From the NCBI RefSeq assembly GCF_921293095.1, contig NW_025791658.1, positions 5,394,001-5,458,000 on the forward strand: DNA of 64,000 nt. Reading direction: 5' to 3'. The stretch is from Ischnura elegans. Lineage: Eukaryota > Arthropoda > Insecta > Odonata > Coenagrionidae. Position numbers and translations under genes: made by a program. Shown one piece after another: positions 56,380 to 64,000 of the stretch. The notes under the pieces were generated by a model, which was given only the letters and a program-made list of their open reading frames with translations, had not been told where the DNA came from and ran no database searches. Numbering within the stretch: the first letter of the stretch is position 1; every line of letters starts with the position of its first letter.

Positions 56380-57130
56380 CCCTTTCACTGCTGTGGACGT
56401 ACCTAGTACGTTCGCACGGCAGACTGCTGTGGACGTACTTTTTCTTCCTCCCTGCCATGCAGTCAGCACTTTCGCCGAAGCACTTCGAAGGGTCGCTAAT
56501 CCGCGACCCTATCCTCGACCAGCTAACCCACGCAGGACCGTCTCCTCGACCCAACGAGCAGGCAGCCTACCTCCCGAAAAGTGACCGCTATGACTGCAAT
56601 TTGAAAATAAATCACTCAATACGATCATCAAAAACTTATTGTTTTCATCGCACTCCTTCCAATCATGCAATCAAGTACGTCTTTGAACCGTGTTTCTGTG
56701 ATGAAAAATAACGGTTTTGTTAACTTTGCTAAAATGGCCATTTTTCCGGTTGTCCGCAGCCACGTTTCTAGAAACTTTAACAAAATCGTTATTTTTCATC
56801 GTAGAAACACGGTTAAATGACATGCTTGATTGCTTGATTGGCAGGATTGCGATGAAAACAATCATTTTTTGATGATTGGAGGATGTGATTGATTTTCAAA
56901 TTGCAGTCAGAGTGGTCCCTTTTCGGGAGGTAGGCTGCCTGCTCGTTGGGTCGAGGAGACGGTCCTGCGTGGGTTAGCTGGTCGAGGATAGGGTCGCGGA
57001 TTAGCGACCCTTCGGAGGGTGTACCACACCCATCCTGGAAGTACCTGCTCCATGGGCCCAGGAGACGCATTTTAACATTTTCGCCGCATGTGAGGAGTAG
57101 GTTTTCGGAGATTGAACAGCAGCGAAAGGG
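56380..57130. mobile_element. piggyBac-like snapback MITE, complete (751 bp)
   Basis: CCCTTTCACTGCTGT to GCTGCTGTTCAATCT-type inverted right end (GCAGCGAAAGGG), between TTAA at 56376-56379 and 57131-57134. Both halves are long inverted repeats (CGCAGGACCGTCTCCTCGAC, GGTCGCTAATCCGCGACCC). The centre contains CCATTTTTCCGG. There is no transposase. It inserted into a repeat whose uninterrupted relative is at 44000-44240. Confidence 0.9.
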
Positions 57131-57134
57131 TTAA

Positions 57135-57646
57135 TCTGTCTATCGTAGTTCTACAATCAAGTTTGAGAGATTTTTAAGGTTTTATGATGAAATTCACGGC
57201 CATTTCCAGGTTTTTTCACGGCAGACGAAAATCACGGCTTATTCATGCTTTTAAGGTTTTCACGGTTGAGTGGGAACCCTGACTATAGTGAGATCAAGCA
57301 CGCTCCAATACAGTTCAATCACATAAGTAAACGCTTATCTCTCCCCTACATCATGTCATTTCTATGTGCCTTGAAAAAGATGCCATTTTTCCCCGTGACC
57401 AAGAATAAGTATTTTTTTATGAAAAGGAACGCAGGACTCGTGATTTTTTTTCTCAGGATATTTGCTCATACATTGATGCACAACAATATATTAAATACAG
57501 CCATAACGCATGATTTTTTTTCTGGAGCTAAGTAGTACATAATGATACCAAGATTATCATTAAATATTAACTGCATGAAGTAATTCACCCGTAAAAAAAA
57601 TAAAGTTTACAAAAAAATCTCGTTTGTACCATTTTTCATTGTCAGC
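57135..57646. other. No gene; AT-rich
   Basis: Starts with the right half of the repeat split by the MITE (ATCAAGTTTGAGAG), then TTCACGG-rich repeats to about 57270. The 96-codon frame at 57245 has no recognised domain. Confidence 0.45.
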
Positions 57647-57654
57647 ATTCAAGG

Positions 57655-58218
57655 CAGGGTTGATAAAAATCAAGATTTTTTTCAAAAAAATCATTTTTGT
57701 TGATTTTTTTAATTTAAATCGGATTTTATTGATTTAAATCGGATTTTATTGATTTAAATGAAATTTTTATGATTCTCCATTCATCAAAAATTCAGTTATT
57801 TGCAAAACTAACTATTTGGGCAGCATATTGGAGAATGATCGTTTGCAGAAACAATAAAAGGCAGCATACGCTAAACTTTATACAACATTTAGTCAATCAG
57901 GGGAGAGAACTATGGAAATGCCAATGGTATCAAATTAAAAATTACACTAGCATAATATAAAATTGCCATTGGAAGTATCAAATGTACTATGTTACATGCA
58001 TTCCTACAGTATCATTTCTATTTAAGAGCCACCATTGTGCTGATAACTGTCGATTCATTGTATTAATTAAGAAATAAAAATCAAAATTACGCACTTACAG
58101 CTTCCTTTTCTTGACTCTTTAAAAACCAAACATATAGATCACATTATGATTTAAATCACCTGATTTTTAAAAATAAAAATCAAGTGATTTAAATCGTGAT
58201 TTAAATCAATCAACCCTG
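57655..58218. mobile_element. 564-bp hAT-type MITE with exact 8-bp duplication
   Basis: CAGGGTTGATAAAAATCAAG to GATTTAAATCAATCAACCCTG-type right end, with ATTCAAGG at 57647-57654 and 58219-58226. Both ends are rich in GATTTAAATC repeats. CAGGGTTGAT ends with an 8-bp duplication are standard for hAT MITEs. There is no coding capacity. The exact duplication suggests a fairly recent insertion. Confidence 0.92.
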
Positions 58219-58369
58219 ATTCAAGGGGAGAGGCCACGCGAGTACAGACTCATTTTAAGTTCATTTCAAAATGCATTGAGCATTAGCAGCCAAAATAACA
58301 ACTATAACTCATGGTATCACCTAGAAAAATTTGAACGAGATCCGGTAGGTACAAGGATAGTCGGAAATA

Positions 58370-59021
58370 GAACATTCCTTATCACCTAGCAACTATAAAT
58401 GGTGTTTATTAACAACTTTTTGAGTTGGTTGATGCCCATGCAAGTTTCATTAAGATCAGCCTGATAGTTATAAAACGGTGACAAAGTTCCCAAGTCGCTG
58501 TAAGAGATGGAATTAAGTCATGAACGGTACTGCACCTTAATTTTCAATAGCTTTCGACGAAGCCTCACCCAGCAAGAATGAGTTTCTGAACGTTTTGTTG
58601 TTTTTGGCGAAGAAGCACCATCAAAGACAACCGTTTATCGCTGCTATGCAGAGTTTCAGCGAGGATGCTCTAGCCTCAGTGACGAACGGCGTGAAGGGCG
58701 ACCAAAAACCACCGTCACTCGAGAAAATGTGGATGCCGTGCGTAATATAATTACGGAAGATCGTCCTGTTACATACCGTGAGATTCAGGCATCATTGGAC
58801 ATCTCAGGGACCTCATTGTCAGTTGAAAAGATCTTACACGAAGAGTTAGGCGTTAAAAAATTGGTTTCCCGCTGGATACTGTACCTTCTCACGGAAGCCT
58901 CTTATCGGCAGTTTTCTGAACTAACCGGCCTCGACATCTCTGCAACCGAAACTACACGACTCGAAATTAGAAATGCTTACATTTGTATCGGATCTGCGTG
59001 ATATTATATGCACATTCGCTA
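58370..59021 (+). mobile_element. Mariner 5' half fused to LINE tail (chimera, copy 2)
   Basis: The same structure as 15440-16092. Mariner leader and HTH coding remnants (GERREGRP-like block, ENVDAVRNIITEDRP, YREIQASLDISG, EELGVKKLVSRWI) lead to LLTE. The same foreign segment follows (ASYRQFSELTGLDISATETT, NAYICIGSA) and then the LINE tail. Mutations differ between copies (this one has a stop after CIGSA), so both are old and independent since duplication. Confidence 0.8.
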
Positions 59022-59128
59022 CGATAGTCTTGTTACTGTAACTGACCTCTTAGATAAACTCGGATTGGAATCTCTGTCAGACCGTAGATTGAAAAATAGC
59101 CTAAACCTTTTTAGATAAGTTCAAGAGC
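59022..59128 (+). mobile_element. Short LINE fragment joined to the chimera
   Basis: Encodes VTDLLDKLGLESLSDRRLKN and following residues, as in the LINE ORF2 C terminus. It breaks off at AGAGCAGTGTCTTT, where another mariner fragment begins. Confidence 0.8.
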
Positions 59129-59139
59129 AGTGTCTTTCA

Positions 59140-59727
59140 TTCAGTTCAAACGATCTTACACGAAGACTTAGGAGTTAAAAAATTGGTTTCCCGCTGGATA
59201 CAGCACCTCCTCACAGAAGAACAGAAAGCCAAGTCAAATGGTGACAAAATACTCTACAGCAATTCAACTCATGAGCATCAAAGCACGTTCACAACATCCT
59301 CAGTGGTGATGAATCATGGATCCTTAGCTACGAGCCTGAATCAAAATGCCAATCTTCAGTACGGGTCTTTCAAAGTGAGCTCAAAATGACAAAAGTTGTT
59401 CGCTCTCGCAGCATTTTCAAGAAAATTGTCGCATCCTTCGTAACCAAATCAGAGCGTGTAGAGACAATTGCTCTTGAAAATCAAAGAACAGTTAATGATC
59501 AATAGTACGCGACCATTTGCTTGCCGGAAGTGATCGCGGAGCTTTGGAAAGAATACAAAATCAACGCATTACGCTCCGTCATGACAATGCAAGCTCACAT
59601 ACCGCCCAAGTAAAAAGTCGTTTTTGGAACAGCAAAACGTTGAAATTCTTGATCATCCTCCATAAAGCCCGGACTTAAGCCCCAATGATTTTTTCACATT
59701 CCCCAGAATCAAGAATATGCTACGAGG
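59140..59727 (+). pseudogene. Mariner transposase remnant, interrupted by the P-like element
   Basis: Frames include LHEDLGVKKLVSRWIQHLLT, SGDESWILSYEPESKCQ (first catalytic Asp), MTKVVRSRSIFKKIVASF, ENQRTVND, YATICLPEVIAELWKE, and a degraded RHDNASSHT-like block (second catalytic Asp region). It ends NMLRG. Frameshifts and stops are present. The C-terminal reading continues as GKRFQ at 63487, on the far side of the 3.75-kb insertion, which shows that the P-like element landed inside this mariner copy. Confidence 0.85.
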
Positions 59728-62700
59728 CATAGAGCATCTGGAGAGGGCGTTAGCTGAAAAAAGTGAAGCCAGCAGAAACCTGTTTACCCGATGCGCTTTT
59801 GTTCGTCCGCCATATCCCTTTACCTCGCTCGCTCGTTTTCCCATAAAGGTACGTGTTAAGAAAATCACCTAATTTTCAGTATACCGAGGCTGCTGAAGCA
59901 TTCTGAAGGTATGCTGATATTCTAGAATTCATCTTAATACTGGTATATTATTATCTCCGTTAAAAGTGAGTATTTAACCTTGAAAACGACATATTTATTC
60001 AACCTTCGCAGATGGTTTGCTGCGCGGCTTACGGGTGCAGTAATTGCCCCAGTAAAAAGATACCTGGACTCACATTCCACCGGTAAGTTGCAAAATAGTC
60101 AATTATTAGTAATATCTATATCATTTGCTTGAAGTGCATGGTCAACCTTGTTAATTGTCTATGTATGTGCCGCGTGCAGCAGGTGGACTCATGTGCGGCA
60201 GTGTACTGGTTATTTGTTACTTATCCTTATCAGTGATAAAATTGTATTATACTATGTTGAATTTTGTCATGAGTGATAATGCTTATCGTAATGAAGTAAG
60301 ATATTTAAAAAAATATCCGTTCTTTTTCGGAACTCTTTTCATCCCTGCGTACCATCGCTGGTGAACATTTTTGTGTATTGACATAATGGTTCAAAAATTT
60401 TTGTGCCAATTCGCGGTACAAGTTGTGCGATGTGAGTGAATTTCGTGCTTCATTGAACACTTGGTGTTCAGATATTAGGTCTATTTAGAGCGGAGATACG
60501 CATGGCACTCTTAGCCACCGAAATTCGACATTAGTTAAAAATCATAACACATGTACAGGGATTTGTGGTTCTCAACCAAGCATTGGCAAATTAATGTTGT
60601 TTTCTACAAATTGTGGAAATTAGATCTAAAATGCAAAATTGTTAAGTTATTATACTGGCCTTACAATTGCGTCTCATGTTTTGAAAGGAATGCTTAGCAA
60701 TATTTCAATTATCGACCGAAAAGTTATTATGATCATTAGCGATGACCAGTAACAGCACTTACTCGGCAAAAAAGGAACACGAACTTCTTCCTCTGTTGAT
60801 GGGTTGATATACACCTTAATTGATCTTATTTAGAAATAAAATGCTCAGTCATAAAAATATTGTTGTAAAAAGCATAAGTTGATATGTATTAATGAACCAC
60901 TTTACATGCCCAGAATGTGTTTTTTCTTGTTTCATAGCCCATTCATGTCACCTAAACTCTTAGAAAGTGGAGGGAACATGTTCTAATTAGTATTTGCTGA
61001 GTTACAGCAATATCTGGTTAATGTCATTTTTCATATAGCTCTTGTTCATCTTTTTTTGCTCGTAGGTGTTGTTTATATTTGTTTTTGTGATTACAACTTT
61101 GCTGAAGAAACAGCTCCTTTATCTATGCTATGATCAAGTTGGTGCCTCTTTCATTTTTTTTTCAATTTAGTGCCCCTTTCCGTTTCATTGCTTCTTTGTG
61201 AATGTGTTCATCATGATCAATCATGTGTTCGTCTGTTTTGCAATTTGAAAAAAATAAGTAATTACCCTGTATAAGGCGATGAAAGTTTGTGGCACATATG
61301 GTGGTTTCCTACTAACTACTCGCCCAGAACTCATGATCTGTCAATGAATTTCCCCCTTTGACTCAACATATTTGTCTTTCGTTACAATTGTCACTTCAAT
61401 TTTAATCAATGTGAATAACACTCATTAAGGTTATTGCTTACGATACAATAAACAATCTATTTTAGGCTATATGTACATTAGGTGCACGCATATGTCGCAC
61501 CACTACAATACATAGCAAACAAAAGTATGCACCTATTTTGTACCACACATGTGCACCATAATGTCAAGTTACATACTAGCTTGCAAAAATTCAATTTCAT
61601 TACTTTCATTGTTTTGGCATTAAAGGGTGACAAAAATATTGCCAATTTTAGACAACATTAAATGGAATAGGATTATTTTGTATATGTGTAGTAAATTGTT
61701 CCCAATTTAATAAGGACCAACTCTGTTTACTACCAGTGTGGAAGTGCGGTGGCCTAGTGGATAAACCATTGGGCTACTGCTAGAAGCGTGACACCTTTTG
61801 ACACATCCAACAGAAATTCTTGCATTTTGTGGTGGTCAAAGAAAGTAATCAGCCCTCCTATTCTGAATAGCTTCCATTCAATCACTTGTTTAATTAGCGA
61901 CGAACTTCAAACGAACTCGAAATTTAAATTTCTCATTCATTGCTCTCCTGATGAAGTAGAAACTTAAGTGATAGCATTTTTCATAAACATCTAGAGGTTT
62001 ATCTTGATTGGTGATGCTAAGCATTCGATATATCACACAGATTCTGCCCATTGAAATTGTCAAATAATTCCTATTTAGGTGTAATATAGGTAAGGAATTT
62101 ATACATTTTTAATTGCAGGTTCAGCTAATCCAGTAGCCGATGTAATTAAGGTTGTATGAACGTAAAAAAATTGGAAATGATCCCGGAGGTGTGGCGGCCT
62201 TCATCATGTATTCATAATGCTCTTGCCAATCTGAATATATCTTAATAGAATGTTACATCATGTCTGCCTGAGATTTATTGTTAATTTGGTTACTTTGCAT
62301 TAATTGTATAAATAATCAGTTTCAATAGCATTGTTTAATCATTCTGGAAATCTGAAAATGTAACATTTGATGGGTGTGTACATTATATAAGTTGGAAAAT
62401 GGGAATTGTTTTCTTTTTTAATACCTCCTTCAACGATTCCATTTAACACAGCTGTTACCCATTGTGCATGTTCGCCTGATTTTGGGGTAGGAAAATAATA
62501 TCTGAATTGTCAGCACTTGAAATTCATCAGACCCATTCTCAATTTCTTAAGACAGTATTGTTTTCATGGCAGTTTACTCGGAATTGTAAGCGAAATCTCT
62601 TTCGAGCTTGTCTCATAGATGATATTTTACTTTCCTAATGCTCAAAATTTTCCTTTGATGAGGAAGCCCTTTTGATTAAATGGCCATGAGGTTATTAACA

Positions 62701-63478
62701 GTAGTTTCGGAAATGATTTACACTGTGTAACACTTAGATATTGAAGTTACATATCCGAAAAAAAATGTCCGGCGATAAGAATCGAAGCTTGACTTCGCTG
62801 TGTTTAAAATTTTCTCATCAATACTTTTTGTAGAGAATTCATAAGTAATGGTAGGTATGATTCCCGATTGTTTTAAGTCTTGCTAAACCATATTATTTTC
62901 CTTGAATCACGATTTATGTATATTTTTGACGGATTATTAGCCAAATAAAATCTTGTAGTGCACGCAATAGCAATTAAACGTGATTATTATCGTAGCATTC
63001 AGTGTCCTCCCATTCTTCTCTCGTCCATTTATCCTTTTTTATTTACTTTCATAACTGAATTTGGTTTAAAAAGTTCTACTGTGATCATCTCAAGTTATAA
63101 CTTAGTGGTTTCACATGAATTCATCAGTTATTTTTCACCTTACAGCTGAAAATTAGTTGCTAATGTCGCAAATGACTTGTCGTGCGTCATATTTTTAATT
63201 TGCTACACCGTGGTTGAATCGTTTATTTCATCCAAAAGATGCATTTTTTCCGGTTTTACATTCAACAGATAACCTTCCCTCATCGGTGGGAACGGCTTTT
63301 TCCGGCTGTCAATAGGTAAAATATTGAGTTTCCTTTGACGAATTCCCCATAAGGAACCATGTATTTCTGCTCCACCCGCGGTAAAGGAATATGGCGGACC
63401 GGCTAAAGTGCCACGCCCCCCTGGCTTCACTTTCCTACCGTAGGAGGGGTAGCTAACGCCCTCTCCAGATGCTCTATG
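59728..63478 (+). mobile_element. P-superfamily-like DNA transposon (28-bp TIR, 8-bp duplication)
   Basis: Both ends carry the perfect 28-bp inverted repeat starting CATAGAGCATCTGGAGAGGG. The octamer CTACGAGG is at 59720-59727 and 63479-63486, and one copy fits the uninterrupted mariner sequence. Similarity between the ends continues inward for about 110 bp (AAGTGAAGCCAG, GTCCGCCATATCCCTTTACC). Ends starting CAT, an 8-bp duplication and a THAP exon just inside the left end are features of P elements. The rest of the 3.75 kb has no recognised transposase exon, so it may be an internally altered copy or have exons too diverged to see. An A-box-like tRNA segment (GGTGGCCTAGTGGATAAACC) is at about 61747. 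Confidence 0.8.
60012..60082 (+). CDS. THAP-domain first coding exon
   Basis: ATG at 60012 opens MVCCAAYGCSNCPSKKIPGL and continues TFH, then two bases of an Arg codon before a strong donor, CG/GTAAGT, at 60083. This is the start of a THAP zinc finger: paired cysteines, the AYGCSN turn, then FHR. The THAP C-x2-H half and AVPTIF-like box would be in a later exon. THAP1-type genes end their first coding exon at the same place with the same 71-bp length. A TTCGCAG acceptor-like sequence directly precedes the ATG, so a 5' leader exon is possible. The position inside the P-like TIRs argues for a transposase exon. A captured or host THAP exon is the alternative. A matching second exon was not found by eye. 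Confidence 0.82.
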
Positions 63479-63486
63479 CTACGAGG

Positions 63487-63715
63487 AAAGCGCTTCCAGA
63501 TTCAGGCATCATTGGACATTTAAGGGACCTCAGTTCAAAAGATCTTACATGAAGAGTTAGATGTTAAAAAATTGGTTTTCTGCTGGATACCACACCTCCT
63601 CACTGAAGAACGGAAAGCAGCTCGAGTCAAATGGTGTCGAAATATTCGACAACGATTCAACTCAGGATCATCGAAGCACGAACACAACATGGTAAGTGGT
63701 AATGAATCATGCATG
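63487..63715 (+). pseudogene. Mariner fragments on the right of the P-like element
   Basis: AAAGCGCTTCCAG continues the interrupted mariner C terminus (GKRFQ). It then jumps to an N-terminal-half fragment (IQASLDI, SVQKILHEELDVKKLVF, IPHLLTEERKAARVKW, SGNES), ending where the pogo-like tail GAAAGTCGAGGACTGCCTG begins. A second, rearranged mariner piece therefore abuts the first. Confidence 0.7.
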
Positions 63716-63758
63716 AAAGTCGAGGACTGCCTGTATTAGATTTATGTTTTTCTACGTA

Positions 63759-64000
63759 CAGTAAACTTCCGATTACCCTGGCTAATGATGGGGGGATGCG
63801 GCACCAATAATCGGAAAACAAGGATAACCCAAACTTTACATTTATTTCCCGTAATATTCATAATTTACAGGCGGTCCCCAACTTTCGCACACAATGCTTC
63901 CGGAAAACTTGTACGAAAGTCGAACCATTGACTTCCATACTAATTAGGGGTTACGTTCCAAAAGAGCGGAATATACATACTAGAAACTTTTTTTCATGGA
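63759..64000 (+). mobile_element. pogo-like element ends at the window edge
   Basis: CAGTAAACTTCCGATTACCC at 63759 is a pogo/Tigger-type end with a relative near 45660-45760. CAGGCGGTCCCCAACTTTCG at 63868, preceded by TA, is the left end of the 46073-type element, matching it through GTTCCAAAAGAGCGGAATAT. Both run off the window or are truncated. Confidence 0.7.

Noticed and set aside
57245..57535. 96-codon plus-strand ORF
   Set aside because: Low-complexity AT-rich frame next to a MITE; no motif.
1..64000. LTR retrotransposon or endogenous viral element
   Set aside because: No long direct terminal repeats, tRNA primer site, gag/protease or integrase motifs were seen; all RT sequence is non-LTR type.

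Overview
The window is eukaryotic nuclear DNA, most likely from an arthropod with a large, transposon-rich genome. The signs are C2H2 zinc-finger exons with GT-AG introns several kilobases long, irritans-like mariner fragments, a CR1/L2-type LINE with an esterase ORF1, tRNA-derived SINEs, and many TA-, TTAA- and 8-bp-target DNA transposons. The species cannot be fixed from sequence alone. No bacterial operon, CRISPR array, rRNA gene or LTR element was seen.

Host genes. The clearest host coding sequence is on the minus strand. Exon 52247-52375 joins in phase to exon 47766-47829, which joins in phase to a terminal exon at 37904-39171 carrying nine C2H2 fingers. A second nine-finger terminal exon (19763-21111) has the same splice phase and matching finger order. 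The two are either alternative 3' exons of one gene or tandem paralogues.

Mobile DNA, left to right. 1-19000 holds MITEs, foldback repeats, a Harbinger-like MITE, a pogo transposase scrap, a mariner-LINE chimera and a tandem array. 21-30 kb holds a three-level nest: a 0.66-kb MITE contains a TIR transposon with TIRs of about 430 bp and a TA target, and that contains a 4.2-kb LINE with both ORFs open. 30-37 kb holds a Tigger/pogo remnant and a LINE with a restriction-like endonuclease domain split by a MITE. 39-58 kb is a mosaic of piggyBac-like, pogo-like and hAT-like elements, often nested, several with exact target duplications. 58-64 kb holds a second copy of the mariner-LINE chimera, then a mariner interrupted by a 3.75-kb P-superfamily-like element (28-bp TIR, 8-bp target duplication) that carries a THAP-domain first exon.

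The observations most worth following are the P-like element with its THAP exon, a U UUU UUA slippery heptamer joining LINE ORF1 to an AUG-less ORF2, the paired zinc-finger terminal exons, and the mariner-LINE chimera found at two loci with the same junction. Insertions inside other elements give a relative age order: the 0.66-kb MITE is older than the TIR transposon, which is older than the LINE; the mariner is older than the P-like element.
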